A DNA stretch of 64,000 nucleotides, from assembly GCA_963743705.1 (NCBI GenBank), contig CAVUQS010000012.1, positions 1-64,000 on the forward strand, written 5' to 3'. Below the pieces are notes generated by a model, which was given only the letters and a program-made list of their open reading frames with translations, made no database searches and had not been told where the DNA came from. Made by a program: the position numbers and the translations under genes. The first letter of the stretch is position 1. Every line of letters starts with the position of its first letter. The stretch is from PALSA-243 sp963743705 (lineage in GTDB: Bacteria; Acidobacteriota; Terriglobia; Bryobacterales; Bryobacteraceae). Positions 27,043 through 36,237 of the stretch are shown piece by piece.

Positions 27043-28329
27043 TTGGCTCGTTTTTTCGTCCAAAATTTCGGTTGCCGGGCTACGCAGGCGGATGGGGCCG
27101 CGCTGGAATCGATGCTCGCCGCGCGCGGTTTCGAGGCGTCGGAGGACCGCGCCTCGGCCGATCTGGTGGTGCTCAACACCTGCACCGTCACTTCCGCGGC
27201 CGATGAAGACGCGCGCCACGCCATTCGCCGCGCGCATCGCGAGAACCCGTCGGCGCGAATCCTGGTGACGGGCTGCTACGCGCAGCGCGCGCCGGAAGAA
27301 ATCGCCGCGTTGCCGGGCGTTGCATGGGTGGTGGGCAACTCACACAAGACGCAGATCGCCGACCTGGTGCACATCGCCAACGAGCCTGCGCCCTACCACG
27401 GCAACATCCACGTGGGCGACATCTTCGCGCAACACGATTTCCTCTCCGCCCCGGTGGAAGACGCCGCTGGCGATCGCACGCGCCCGAACCTCAAGATTCA
27501 GGACGGATGCAACAACCGCTGCTCGTTCTGCATCATCCCGTTCGTGCGCGGGCGCAGCCGCAGCGCCGCCGCGGCGCAAGTGGTGGAACAGGTGCAGCGC
27601 CTCGCCGAGCGGTACCGCGAGGTGGTTCTGAGCGGCATCAATCTCGGACGGTGGGGACGCGAACCGGGAAGCCAGATGCGCCTCGCGGGCCTCATCCGCC
27701 TGCTGCTGGCCGAAACAGATATAGAGCGGCTCCGTCTAAGCTCCGTGGAGCCCATGGATTTCTCGGACGAACTGTTGGACCTGATCGCCATGTCGCCGCG
27801 GATCGCGGATCATGTGCACGCTCCGCTACAAAGCGGCTGCGATCGCACGCTGCGGCGGATGCATCGCAAGTACCGGCCGCGCCACTATGCGGACCGCATC
27901 CTCAAAGCGCGCGCGCTGATGCCCGACGCCGCGATCGGCGCCGACGTCATGACCGGATTTCCGGGCGAAACCGAGGCGGATTTTGAAGAGAGCCGCCGCT
28001 TCATCGAAAGCCTGCCCTTCACCTATCTCCACGTTTTCACGTATTCCGAGCGCCCCGGCACCCCGGCGGCGCGGGACGCAGAGACCGTTCCCATTCCGGT
28101 GCGCAAGGAGCGCAACCGCTTGCTGCGCGAGCTTGCCGAAGCCAAGAATCGCGCGTTTCGCGAGCGCATGGTGGGGCGAACCCTTTCGGCGGTCACGCTG
28201 CACAACGGCGTGGCGCTGACGGCGAATTATCTTAAGGTAGAGCTGGCGCGCGATTACGACAGCAATGCTATGGTGAACCTGAGGATTGGCCAGGTAACGC
28301 CAGCCGGTCTTTCCGAATCGTTGGATTAG
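27043..28329 (+). CDS. mtaB: tRNA (t6A37) methylthiotransferase MtaB
   Basis: Radical-SAM enzyme that adds a methylthio group to t6A37 of tRNA. N-terminal UPF0004 domain with cluster cysteines C11, C47 and C78 (NFGCRATQAD, LNTCTV, TGCYAQR). The radical SAM motif CxxxCxxC is C156/C160/C163 in GCNNRCSFCIIPFVRG. The SAM core continues through MDFSDELLDLI and HAPLQSGCDRTLRRMHRKY, and a short TRAM-like end follows. Length 428 is typical of MtaB rather than MiaB. Translation begins with TTG: it is the only start giving the family N-terminus ARFFVQNFGCR. The hybrid kinase gene begins 4 bases after its stop. Confidence 0.85.
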   Translation: MARFFVQNFGCRATQADGAALESMLAARGFEASEDRASADLVVLNTCTVTSAADEDARHAIRRAHRENPSARILVTGCYAQRAPEEIAALPGVAWVVGNSHKTQIADLVHIANEPAPYHGNIHVGDIFAQHDFLSAPVEDAAGDRTRPNLKIQDGCNNRCSFCIIPFVRGRSRSAAAAQVVEQVQRLAERYREVVLSGINLGRWGREPGSQMRLAGLIRLLLAETDIERLRLSSVEPMDFSDELLDLIAMSPRIADHVHAPLQSGCDRTLRRMHRKYRPRHYADRILKARALMPDAAIGADVMTGFPGETEADFEESRRFIESLPFTYLHVFTYSERPGTPAARDAETVPIPVRKERNRLLRELAEAKNRAFRERMVGRTLSAVTLHNGVALTANYLKVELARDYDSNAMVNLRIGQVTPAGLSESLD

Positions 28330-28333
28330 GGCA

Positions 28334-30757
28334 ATGTCCGGACGCCGTTTCGAGCGCATCGCCGCCTTCTTTTTCAATCTGTCGCTCACCGCCAAGGGAG
28401 TGCTGGTGGTGGCGATTCCGGTGCTTGCCCTGCTGGGCGCGATCGTCGTGTTTTACGACTTCCAGCGCCAAACCCGTCAAGCCGCCGAGTTGGTGCAACA
28501 CACGGACGATGTGCGTACGGGCATCGAGCGCTCGCTCGCATTGATCAACACGGCGGAAGACAGCGTCCGCGGCTACATGCTGACCCTGCGCGAGAGCGAT
28601 TTGGCTCCGTACCGCGAGGCGCAACCGCAACTGGGCCAGGAGATGGACACGCTGCGCGGCCTCACGGGCGACGACAATCTGCAGCATCGAGCGCGCGTGG
28701 CGAACGTCTCCGCCCTCATTACCCGGGCCTTTTCCGATCTGGATGGCGTGGTGGAGGCCGCGGCGGCCAACCATTTCTCCAGCGGAACCGCGCTGCGCGA
28801 GAGTGCCCGCGCCAGCATCGAGGCCGTGCGCGAGCAATTGGACGGGATGGAGAGCGATGAAGAACGTCTGCTCGCCAGCCTGGCTCTCGACCAAAAGCGC
28901 CTGCAGCGGCGGCTGGAAAGAGCGCTGGTGGGAGGAGGACTGGCGGCGTTGCTGGGCGGCTTCGCGGCTATGTTCGTCTTCACGCGCAGCATTGTGCGCC
29001 GCGTTCATCAGGTGGAAGAATTCGCGCGCGCCGTGGCGGGCGAATCCAGCCCGGTAAAGGGTTCGGCGCGAGGCGACGAAATCGCGCGGCTGGAGCGAAC
29101 ATTGCACGAAACCTCGCGGCAGCTGACCACGCAATCCGAACAACTGCGCAGCGCGCGCACCGACCTGGAGATGCGCGTGGAGATGCGCACGCGCGAGTTG
29201 CGCCAGGCCAACGAGGAATTACGCCAAGCCAACGATATGCGGCAAACGCTGATCCGCTCATCGCCGCTCGCCATCTTTTCGCTCGATCCGGAGGGCAGAG
29301 TCGTATTCTGGAGCCCCGGGGCGGAGCGCATGTTCGGCTGGTCGGAGGAAGAAGCGATCGGCAATATCCTGCCGGCGATCCCGGAGGCGCGCCTGCCGGA
29401 ATTCCAGGAGGCGATGGGGCGGCTGCGCGAGGGCGAGTCGCTGGAACGGGCGGAACGCAGCCAGGTGCGCAAGGACGGAAGAAGCATCGAGGTAGCGATC
29501 TGGTCAGTTCCCTTGCGGAGCGCCGGCGGCGAGGTAACGCGCATCCTGACCTTCGAAGCCGACATCACCGACCGCCGCCAACTCGAAGACCAACTGCGCC
29601 AGTCGCAGAAGCTGGAGGCGGTGGGACGCCTGGCGGGCGGCGTGGCGCACGACTTCAACAACCTGCTGACGGTGATCATGGGCTACGTCGAGATGCTGAT
29701 CTCGGAGCCCGGCGCATCGGCCCCCATGGTCGAATACGCGCAGGAGATTCAATTCGCCACCGAGCGGGCGAGCGGTCTCACCGGACAGCTTCTGGCGTTC
29801 AGCCGCCGCCAGATCACCCAGCCGCGCATCATCGATCTCAACGAGACGGTGGAGCATTCGATGAAGCTGCTGCGGCGCGTGATTGGCGAGGATATCTCGA
29901 TCTCGACGCACCTCGACCCATCGCTGGCGCGCATCAAGGCCGACCCGATCCACGTGGACCAGACGATTATGAACCTGGTGGTGAACGCGCGCGACGCCAT
30001 GCCCGACGGCGGCAAACTCACCATTGAGACCGCCAACGTTCAGCTGGATGAGACCTATCCGGGACGCCACCTGGGCGTCACGCCGGGCTTCTATTCCATG
30101 CTGGCGGTGAGCGATACCGGCGTCGGCATGACCAGTGAAGTGCGAGAGCGGATCTTCGAGCCGTTCTTCACCACCAAGGAACCCGGCAAGGGAACGGGGC
30201 TGGGGCTCTCGATTGTATACGGCGTGGTGAAACAGAACCTCGGGGACATCATCGTTTACAGCGAGCCGGGCAAAGGCACGTCGTTCAAGCTCTATTTCCC
30301 CATTGTGGAAGCGCCGGCCGAGGCGCCTGCGGCGAGCGTGAAGCCGGCCGAGTGGCGCGGCAGCGAAACCATTCTGCTCTGCGAGGACGAACCGCGCATC
30401 CGGAAGCTGGTCAATGCCATGCTCACCAAGCACGGTTATAACGTGATCGAGGCCGAAGGGCCGAACGCCGCGGTGGCGCTGGCGCGCAACGGCGCAGCGC
30501 GGATCGACCTACTGCTTACCGATATCGTGATGCCGGAGATGAGCGGCTTCGATCTGGCTAAGGCGGTGCGCGAAACGCGGCCCGAGACGAAGGTGCTCTA
30601 CATGTCGGGTTACACCGACCGGCGGGTGGGCAGCGGGTGGGTGCTCGACGCCAACACGCCGTTCCTGCATAAGCCGTTCACTACGTCGGCGCTGGCGAAG
30701 AAGGTGAGAGAAGCGCTGGGGCCGGCTCCGGCGGAAGTGCAACCGGCGAAGGGTTAG
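28334..30757 (+). CDS. Hybrid sensor histidine kinase (CHASE3-like, HAMP, PAS, HisKA, HATPase, REC)
   Basis: 807 residues, membrane-bound. TM1 at about 18-42, a helical CHASE3-like periplasmic domain at 45-195, TM2 at 197-217, HAMP and coiled coil (residues 218-295, with repeats of RQANEELRQAN), PAS at about 300-410 (SPLAIFSLDPEGRVVFWSPG), HisKA with phosphoacceptor H439 in GGVAHDFNNLL, HATPase with N box (NLVVNARDAMPDGG), G1 (DTGVGM) and G2 (GKGTGLGLSIVYG), and a C-terminal receiver with D730 in LLTDIVMPEMSG. No output regulator gene is adjacent, so the phosphorelay partner is elsewhere. The ATG lies 4 bases after mtaB; co-transcription is likely. Confidence 0.85.
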   Translation: MSGRRFERIAAFFFNLSLTAKGVLVVAIPVLALLGAIVVFYDFQRQTRQAAELVQHTDDVRTGIERSLALINTAEDSVRGYMLTLRESDLAPYREAQPQLGQEMDTLRGLTGDDNLQHRARVANVSALITRAFSDLDGVVEAAAANHFSSGTALRESARASIEAVREQLDGMESDEERLLASLALDQKRLQRRLERALVGGGLAALLGGFAAMFVFTRSIVRRVHQVEEFARAVAGESSPVKGSARGDEIARLERTLHETSRQLTTQSEQLRSARTDLEMRVEMRTRELRQANEELRQANDMRQTLIRSSPLAIFSLDPEGRVVFWSPGAERMFGWSEEEAIGNILPAIPEARLPEFQEAMGRLREGESLERAERSQVRKDGRSIEVAIWSVPLRSAGGEVTRILTFEADITDRRQLEDQLRQSQKLEAVGRLAGGVAHDFNNLLTVIMGYVEMLISEPGASAPMVEYAQEIQFATERASGLTGQLLAFSRRQITQPRIIDLNETVEHSMKLLRRVIGEDISISTHLDPSLARIKADPIHVDQTIMNLVVNARDAMPDGGKLTIETANVQLDETYPGRHLGVTPGFYSMLAVSDTGVGMTSEVRERIFEPFFTTKEPGKGTGLGLSIVYGVVKQNLGDIIVYSEPGKGTSFKLYFPIVEAPAEAPAASVKPAEWRGSETILLCEDEPRIRKLVNAMLTKHGYNVIEAEGPNAAVALARNGAARIDLLLTDIVMPEMSGFDLAKAVRETRPETKVLYMSGYTDRRVGSGWVLDANTPFLHKPFTTSALAKKVREALGPAPAEVQPAKG

Positions 30758-31335
30758 CCGGCGATATCGGCCATTGCGGAGCAGGCGCCGCCACCGCCGC
30801 GGATCTCCGCCAGGGCGCGTTCGGAATCGGCTGACTTTAACGATTTGATGGCATCGGTCACGACGGTGACTTTCTTGCCGAGTTGCAGCAATCCGCGGGC
30901 GGCGTAGAGCACGCAGATCTCGGTGACCACGCCATAGACGACGAAATGTTCGGCGCCCGTAAGCTCGACGATGCGGGCCAGGTTCATCGCGGCGAAGACG
31001 TCCACTGTGTGCTTCTCGACAACGATCTGCTGCGCACCCTCGATGGCCAGGCCGCACTCCCGGTTGGGGATCACCACGCGTTTCTCGAGTAGCGTGGCCT
31101 CGGCTTTGTGCTGGCCGATGGTTCCGGCCACGCAGTGGCGCGGCCACACACGAAATTCGGGATCGGATTCGAAGTGCGCGTCCACGGTGGAGATGACAGG
31201 AATTCCATGGGCTGCGGCATGACGGTTGAGATGGGCGATGGCGGGAACGATGCGCTCGGCGCCGGGCACGTAGAGCGCTCCGGCGGGGTAGAGGAAATCG
31301 AGCTGGGAATCGACATCGACGAACGCCGTCTTCAT
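30754..31335 (-). CDS. pncA: Nicotinamidase-like cysteine hydrolase
   Basis: Converts nicotinamide to nicotinate. 193 residues of the isochorismatase-like fold: VDVDSQLDF (catalytic Asp), VDAHFESDPEFRVWPRHCV (metal ligands and the loop typical of nicotinamidases), VVEKHTVDVF (Lys and the F/V loop), and the nucleophile Cys in GVVTEICVLYAARGLL. The start overlaps the stop of the nicotinate phosphoribosyltransferase gene by 4 bases, giving a two-gene NAD salvage operon with consecutive steps. The 3' end overlaps the converging kinase gene by 4 bases. The neighbour strongly supports the assignment over other isochorismatase-type hydrolases. Confidence 0.8.
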   Translation of the reverse strand: MKTAFVDVDSQLDFLYPAGALYVPGAERIVPAIAHLNRHAAAHGIPVISTVDAHFESDPEFRVWPRHCVAGTIGQHKAEATLLEKRVVIPNRECGLAIEGAQQIVVEKHTVDVFAAMNLARIVELTGAEHFVVYGVVTEICVLYAARGLLQLGKKVTVVTDAIKSLKSADSERALAEIRGGGGACSAMADIAG

Positions 31336-32645
31336 GGCTTGAGATTTCGTTTGGTTTGCTCGATCAGCTCGCGCAGCTCCCGGCTATATATTACCGGCCA
31401 TGGTTCGGCGATTTCCAGCCCGCGGAGGCGCTCCGGCAGCTTCGCGATGGACTCAGCGGCGCGGGCGCGCGATTCTTCGAGCGTCGAAAGCTGTTCCACT
31501 AACTCGCCGCCGAGAATCACCGGGCGCATCAAAGCCTCGCCGCGACCGCACTCGCCGGAGCGGGCGATGACGTCGCGCGCTTCGTCGCGGAATACCTGCT
31601 TGGCGCCGGGCACTGAAACTTTACCCTCACTGAACTTGGCGGTGAAGCGTTTGATGCCGCCGATGCTCAGCTCGACGATCTTATAGATGGCGCCCATGGA
31701 TGGCGCGTCGGCGGAGGTGGCGAGCTGCGTCCCGACGCCGAAGGCATCGATGGGCGCGCCGCCTTGCACCAGATCGCGGATGCGGTATTCGTCGAGGTCG
31801 CTGGTGGCCACAATCTTCGCGTCCTGCAAGCCGGCCTGATCGAGGATGGCCCGCACGTGGCGCGAGGTGGCCGCGAGATCGCCACTATCGATACGCACGC
31901 CCCACAGCGGACGGCCGAGCGCGGCTGCATGGCGCGCGCCCTGGGCGGGATCGTAGGTATCGATCAACTGCACGGCCGCATCGCCCAGCGTGCATTGCAG
32001 GCGGCGGAAAGATTCCTTCTCGCAGGCGAAAGACATCACCCACGCGTGCGCCGACGTGCCGGAAACGGGGATGCCGTAACGCATGCCGGCGAGCGTATTG
32101 CTGGTGCTGGAACATCCGCCGATGTAGGCAGCGCGCGCGCCCAGCGTTCCGGCCTCCGGCGTGTGAGCGCGGCGGGTTCCGAATTCGCTGACGGCGCGGC
32201 CCCCGGCGGCTGCCACACAACGCGCGGCCTTGGAGGCGATCAGGGTGGGGAACGTGATGGCGGAGAGCAGGTAGGTCTCGGGAATCTGGGCTTCGATGAC
32301 GGGCGCGCGCACGGTGAGGATTGGCTCGCCGGCGAAGAGCACTGTGCCTTCGGGGACGGCGAAAAGATCGCCGGTGAACCGGAAGGTTGTCAGGTAATCG
32401 AAGAATTCAGGGGGGGCATGTTGAAACTGGGCGAGGCCGCGGAGATAATCGATCTCTTCATCGGTGAACCGGAGGTTGAGCAGGTAGTCGACGACCTGCG
32501 GCAGGCCGGCGGCAATTATGAAGTTGCGATGCTCGGGGAGCTTGCGAATGGTGAGTTCGAAAGTAGCGATCTCATCTTTTTTGCCGGCCCGGAAATAGCC
32601 GGCCGCCATGGTGAGCTCGTAGAGATCTGTGAGAAGAGCACTCAT
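31332..32645 (-). CDS. pncB: Nicotinate phosphoribosyltransferase
   Basis: Joins nicotinate to phosphoribosyl pyrophosphate to form nicotinate mononucleotide in the Preiss-Handler pathway. 437 residues: LLTDLYELTMAAGYF at the start, FELTIRKLPEHRNFIIAAGL, the central EFGTRRAHTPEAG and GTSAHAWVMSF blocks (catalytic His and ring-binding residues), GVRIDSGDLAATSRHVRAIL and VVATSDLDEYRI-like IVATSDLDEYRIRDL (phosphate-binding loop), and IDAFGVGTQLATSADAPSM. Start at the ATG of MSALLTDLYE. It leads the operon with pncA. A double hairpin separates it from the ABC operon upstream. Confidence 0.9.
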   Translation of the reverse strand: MSALLTDLYELTMAAGYFRAGKKDEIATFELTIRKLPEHRNFIIAAGLPQVVDYLLNLRFTDEEIDYLRGLAQFQHAPPEFFDYLTTFRFTGDLFAVPEGTVLFAGEPILTVRAPVIEAQIPETYLLSAITFPTLIASKAARCVAAAGGRAVSEFGTRRAHTPEAGTLGARAAYIGGCSSTSNTLAGMRYGIPVSGTSAHAWVMSFACEKESFRRLQCTLGDAAVQLIDTYDPAQGARHAAALGRPLWGVRIDSGDLAATSRHVRAILDQAGLQDAKIVATSDLDEYRIRDLVQGGAPIDAFGVGTQLATSADAPSMGAIYKIVELSIGGIKRFTAKFSEGKVSVPGAKQVFRDEARDVIARSGECGRGEALMRPVILGGELVEQLSTLEESRARAAESIAKLPERLRGLEIAEPWPVIYSRELRELIEQTKRNLKP

Positions 32646-32657
32646 GCGTTACCCAGG

Positions 32658-32691
32658 GCGGGCTAAAGCCCGCAGCAGGCTGAAGGCCTGC
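32658..32691. repeat. Double hairpin, REP-like terminator
   Basis: Two adjacent perfect hairpins: GCGGGCT/AGCCCGC with a 2-base loop (32658-32673) and GCAGGC/GCCTGC with a 5-base loop (32675-32691). They lie in the 50 bases between the stop of the DUF4340 gene and the start of pncB, both on the minus strand. The motif GGCTAAAGCC followed by AGGCTGAAGGCCT is frequent in intergenic DNA of many GC-rich bacteria. It may terminate the ABC operon; a mobile REP-like element is the alternative. Confidence 0.6.
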
Positions 32692-32695
32692 CCCG

Positions 32696-34030
32696 CTATT
32701 TCTTTGGGGCTGGGGCTGCGGCCTGTTCCTTGACGCCCGATGCGGCCTTCTGCAGATCGGTAACCGCGGTAGCGTCTAATCCATAGATGCTGGGCTCGTT
32801 CTCACGCTTCGCAAAATATTGGTCGCCTTGCTTGGTAATGACCACTTTTTCTATGCGCTTGCCGCCGTTGGAGGTTACGGTGGCTTCGAAGACCTCTTCT
32901 CCCCCGCCCTTTTCGACGAACTTGGCGGCGGCGAGGTCGCGTAACTTATCGATCAGGTTCTGCACGGTGGCGTTGTCCATGGTCTTGCCGTTGGACATCC
33001 ACTTGTCGCCGGTTTTGGCGAAGCTGGCGGTAGCCGATCCGTTCTTGATATCGACCTTGGAAGGATCGCTGAAGCCGAAATCGAAGACTTTCTTGTTGCG
33101 GAAATCGTCGAGGCCTTTATCGAACGCATCGCCGACATCCGACGGGATCTTGTAAATGCCTTCGACAACCGAGCTCTTGGCGTAGTAGTTCTTGTCTTTG
33201 TCCTTGCGGACCTCGATGGTTTGCGTACCGCTGGAGTCGGTAACGGCAGCGGTGGCTACTTTGGTCCCGGAGGCGAAACCGGCGGCGGCTTTCTTGGCGT
33301 CGTCGGCTGAGACGGTGGCATCCATCTTGGCGTCTTTCAATTTCGACACCAGAGCATCCACCTGGGAACTGTCGGCGCGGAGCGGGCGCGGCTTGAGGAT
33401 TTCCCACTCGTTCTGGCCGTTCTTGCCGAACTCGACGGCCGAGCCTTTGGCGGTGAGTTCGACGCGGGTGAGTTTGTCGGAATCGAAGGTGAGCAGGCGC
33501 TTGTCGCGCAGGTCGTTGAGGCCCTTATCGAGGCTGGTTTTGACGAAGGCAAGCACGGTGTAGACGTGCGGATCGTTGGGCAGCTTGGCGTACGACCCGG
33601 TATTGTTGGGTGTGTCGTCGCCGATCAGCAGTTCGTTGGTCTTGCCATCCTTACGCGTGATGGTCACGTCGAGCGTTGGATGGTTCAGGCCGTAGGGCGC
33701 GACATCGGTGGCTTTGTCTTCGATGGTTTTATCGGCGGTGATGGAGGTGACGGCGGTCGCGAGCGAACTGGCGGCGTCGGGATCAGCGCCGAGAGCTTTC
33801 GGCTGCACGAGACGCCATGAGCCCGAAGCCCGGCTCAACTCGACGACGTCGCCGTTGGCGTGCTGAATCTTGATCGACTGGATCTGGTCTTCGGGAATGG
33901 TGAGAATCTTGTTCTCGGCGGTCGCAGGCGATTTAGCGGCAGCGGCGTCCTGCTTCTTGTTGGAAAACCAGATGACGCCGCCGAGTACCGCCAGCAGAAC
34001 GACGGCAATGAGTAGCCGTTGAGGTTTCAT
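32696..34030 (-). CDS. DUF4340 domain protein, last gene of the Gld-type ABC operon
   Basis: 444 residues anchored by one N-terminal helix (LLIAVVLLAVLGGVIWFSN). The rest is periplasmic with several repeats of a beta unit: SIKIQHANGDVVELSRASGSWRLVQP, KGSAVEFGKNGQNEWEILKP and KNGSATASFAKTGDKWMSNGK all follow the pattern hydrophobic strand, charged turn, xW. It ends in an Ala/Pro-rich tail (EQAAAPAPKK). DUF4340 proteins are usually encoded beside GldG-like proteins, as here, with only 4 bases between the genes. Role in the transporter is unknown; it may be an external adaptor. Order is ATPase, permease, GldG, DUF4340. Confidence 0.75.
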   Translation of the reverse strand: MKPQRLLIAVVLLAVLGGVIWFSNKKQDAAAAKSPATAENKILTIPEDQIQSIKIQHANGDVVELSRASGSWRLVQPKALGADPDAASSLATAVTSITADKTIEDKATDVAPYGLNHPTLDVTITRKDGKTNELLIGDDTPNNTGSYAKLPNDPHVYTVLAFVKTSLDKGLNDLRDKRLLTFDSDKLTRVELTAKGSAVEFGKNGQNEWEILKPRPLRADSSQVDALVSKLKDAKMDATVSADDAKKAAAGFASGTKVATAAVTDSSGTQTIEVRKDKDKNYYAKSSVVEGIYKIPSDVGDAFDKGLDDFRNKKVFDFGFSDPSKVDIKNGSATASFAKTGDKWMSNGKTMDNATVQNLIDKLRDLAAAKFVEKGGGEEVFEATVTSNGGKRIEKVVITKQGDQYFAKRENEPSIYGLDATAVTDLQKAASGVKEQAAAPAPKK

Positions 34031-34034
34031 TGTC

Positions 34035-35468
34035 CTAGCGCCGCTTCCACCATGCGGCTAATCCGAACGCCACGATGGCGCCGGGGAAGATGAGGACGCT
34101 CAGCCAGAAGACGGCGTTCAGCTTCTGCGTGGTGAGGGTGAGCGGGCGGTCTTCCGATTCCTTGGGACGAATCGAGATCAGGTCTTCATCGGAAGAGAGC
34201 CAGTTGATCATGTTCGAGAAAAGGTCGCGGTTGCCAAGCTGGCGCGATCCGGTGAAGCTGTTGGTGGCCCAGGTGGAAGAGCCAATCACGACGAAGCGGC
34301 CTTGCGTCGGGGAGGAATACGTGCCAGCAACGGCGAGCGTGAGCGGGCCCTTCTTGCCTTTTTTGGGATCGACCTGGCCGCCGGCGCCGATCTCGGTGAC
34401 GGCGATGCTGTCTTCGCTGGTTCCGAACAGCTTGGAAGCGGTACTCTTGGCGCCGCTCTTCACATCGATGGAGCGCGAGATGGGAAACGCAGTGGGCACG
34501 CGCGTGAGCGGCTGCACAATGGGGTGCGATTCGTATTGCAGGATCATGGGCACTTCCGGCCCGAGGCTGAAGATCTGCCCGACGCCGCTGAGATCGAGAA
34601 CCAAGTCTCTGTTGACGGTGACGCCCCAGCTTTCCAGAACCTTCGAAAGATCGGGATTTTCTGCGGCCGGCTCGGTGCGGCCGATGCGCAGCGTTTCATC
34701 GAGCATGACCAGAGCCCGTCCGCCGTTTTCGACGTAGGTTTGAATCGCGTTGACGATGGCCGGCGGGTACGCTAACTGCGGGCCGGCGATCACCAGCACG
34801 GTGCAGTCCTTGGGAACGGCGATATTGCCGGCGGGCGCGGGCGCCTGACCTACGGCGAGTTTGCCGTTAGCGGGCGTGGCGGCGGCCGGCTTGAGGGACT
34901 CTTCGCGGACCTTGTAGTTATCGCGCTCGAGCGCCTGCTTCAAAATGGACAAGCCGGAGGAATCGCTGTTGTCGACGGTATGCTCGCCCGCGGCGTTGAG
35001 GAAGCAGATGTTGCGGTCGCCGGTTTTCAAGACGCGAATCATGGCGCCGGTAATTTCTTCCTCGGTGAGGCTCTTGGCGGATTCGCGCTTGGCGCCGTTT
35101 TCGATGATCACCGGCGAATCGCTGCGGAAGCCGGCGGCGCGCGCCTGCTGCGGCTTGCGCACGGGGTCAATGTACTGCACGTGAATGTGCGGCGAGAGGG
35201 CGGAGTAGCGGTCGAGCGTATCGTGCGCGCTCAGGAAACTCGGCGTCTCACCGAAATAGAGCACGTTGATATCGGTGTTGAGGCCCTTGGCGACCTTCAT
35301 GGTCTGGTCGGAAAGGCTGAACTGCTTGTTGTGCGTGGAATCGTAAGACTTGTCGTAGCGGTTGGCGAGGAAATTGAGGGCGCCCAACACGCCCAGGATC
35401 ACGATGATATAGATCGCCGCATAACCGGCGTATTTCGTCTGGCGCGACTTCATCCAACTGGCAGCCAT
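34035..35468 (-). CDS. GldG-like ABC transporter auxiliary protein
   Basis: 477 residues. TM helix near the N-terminus (YAAIYIIVILGVLGALNFLA, about 14-34), then a large periplasmic part with the GldG signature (NKQFSLSDQTMKVAKGL, INVLYFGE, LSPHIHVQYIDP, VIIENG, LTEEEITGAMIRVLK, VCFLNAAGEHTVDN-like ICFLNAAGEHTVDN, YVENGGRALVMLDE) and a second TM at the C-terminus (LNAVFWLSVLIFPGAIVAFGLAAWW). Members form part of gliding-motility-linked ABC systems in Bacteroidetes and of related systems elsewhere. ATG lies 1 base after the permease stop with GGAGG as ribosome site. Motility is not implied by homology alone. Confidence 0.8.
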   Translation of the reverse strand: MAASWMKSRQTKYAGYAAIYIIVILGVLGALNFLANRYDKSYDSTHNKQFSLSDQTMKVAKGLNTDINVLYFGETPSFLSAHDTLDRYSALSPHIHVQYIDPVRKPQQARAAGFRSDSPVIIENGAKRESAKSLTEEEITGAMIRVLKTGDRNICFLNAAGEHTVDNSDSSGLSILKQALERDNYKVREESLKPAAATPANGKLAVGQAPAPAGNIAVPKDCTVLVIAGPQLAYPPAIVNAIQTYVENGGRALVMLDETLRIGRTEPAAENPDLSKVLESWGVTVNRDLVLDLSGVGQIFSLGPEVPMILQYESHPIVQPLTRVPTAFPISRSIDVKSGAKSTASKLFGTSEDSIAVTEIGAGGQVDPKKGKKGPLTLAVAGTYSSPTQGRFVVIGSSTWATNSFTGSRQLGNRDLFSNMINWLSSDEDLISIRPKESEDRPLTLTTQKLNAVFWLSVLIFPGAIVAFGLAAWWKRR

Positions 35469-35469
35469 A

Positions 35470-36237
35470 TTAGGACCTCCACCGCAGCGATTCCATAGAC
35501 CGGCCCGTCAGGAAGAGGGCGAAGAAGATCATGGAAGCGTAGAAGACACAATCCTTGAGGCTGACCAGCCCCTTGGAGAAGTTATCGAGATGAGTGACGA
35601 TGCACAGGTAAGACAACACTTGCGAGACCGCGCCGGTGCTGAACTCGGTGAAGTATTGCAGCAGGTAAAGGAACAGGCAAACAAAGAAGGTCACGCCGCC
35701 GGCGATGATCTGGTTGCGGGTAGTGGTGGAGACGAACTCACCGATGGCGATCAGGCACCCGCCTTGGAGGATCAAGCCGAGATAGGCCACCAAAACCGGC
35801 TGCAAATCGGGCTTGCCCCAGATGAACAGCAGGATGATGTTCACCAGCGACATACCGAGGACGCACAGGAACAGCAACATTGCGCCGAGCCATTTTCCGA
35901 CGATGATTTCGTTATCGTAGATGGGCGAAGTGAGCAGCAGCTCAATGGTTCCGTTGCGCTTTTCTTCGGCGATGAGGCGCATGGTGATCATGGGCACCAG
36001 GAACAACGTAATGGTTCCGGCGAAGCCCAGCAGCGGGCGGATGATCATGTCGTTGACGTTCATCGGCTGCTGCTGACCCATCATCTGCGACTGCAGACTC
36101 ATGGTCATCATCTGGCGAACCGAGGAATAGAAGGTGAATCCGAAGATGAGCCCAAACGCCGCCATCAGCAGATAAGCGATGGGCGACGCGAAGTAGCTTT
36201 TTAGTTCCTTACCGGCTATGAGGAGGATATTTTTCAT
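35470..36237 (-). CDS. ABC-2 type permease (GldF-like)
   Basis: 255 residues with six predicted membrane helices: YLLMAAFGLIFGFTFYSSV, PLLGFAGTITLFLVPMITM, LGAMLLFLCVLGMSLVNIILLFIWG (split), GLILQGGCLIAIGEFVS, GGVTFFVCLFLYLLQYF, FYASMIFFALFLTGRSM. The loop RLIAEEKRNGTIELLLTSPIYDNEIIVGKWLG is the cytoplasmic ATPase-contact signature of ABC-2 permeases. It is preceded by the ATPase gene with 4 overlapping bases, so both are translated together. Substrate unknown; this class often exports lipids, polysaccharides or peptides. Confidence 0.82.
   Translation of the reverse strand: MKNILLIAGKELKSYFASPIAYLLMAAFGLIFGFTFYSSVRQMMTMSLQSQMMGQQQPMNVNDMIIRPLLGFAGTITLFLVPMITMRLIAEEKRNGTIELLLTSPIYDNEIIVGKWLGAMLLFLCVLGMSLVNIILLFIWGKPDLQPVLVAYLGLILQGGCLIAIGEFVSTTTRNQIIAGGVTFFVCLFLYLLQYFTEFSTGAVSQVLSYLCIVTHLDNFSKGLVSLKDCVFYASMIFFALFLTGRSMESLRWRS

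Noticed and set aside
32696..34030. Idea that the beta-unit repeats in DUF4340 show an RTX or adhesin-like protein
   Set aside because: Repeats are degenerate and lack Ca-binding nonapeptides; the operon context fits an ABC accessory protein better.
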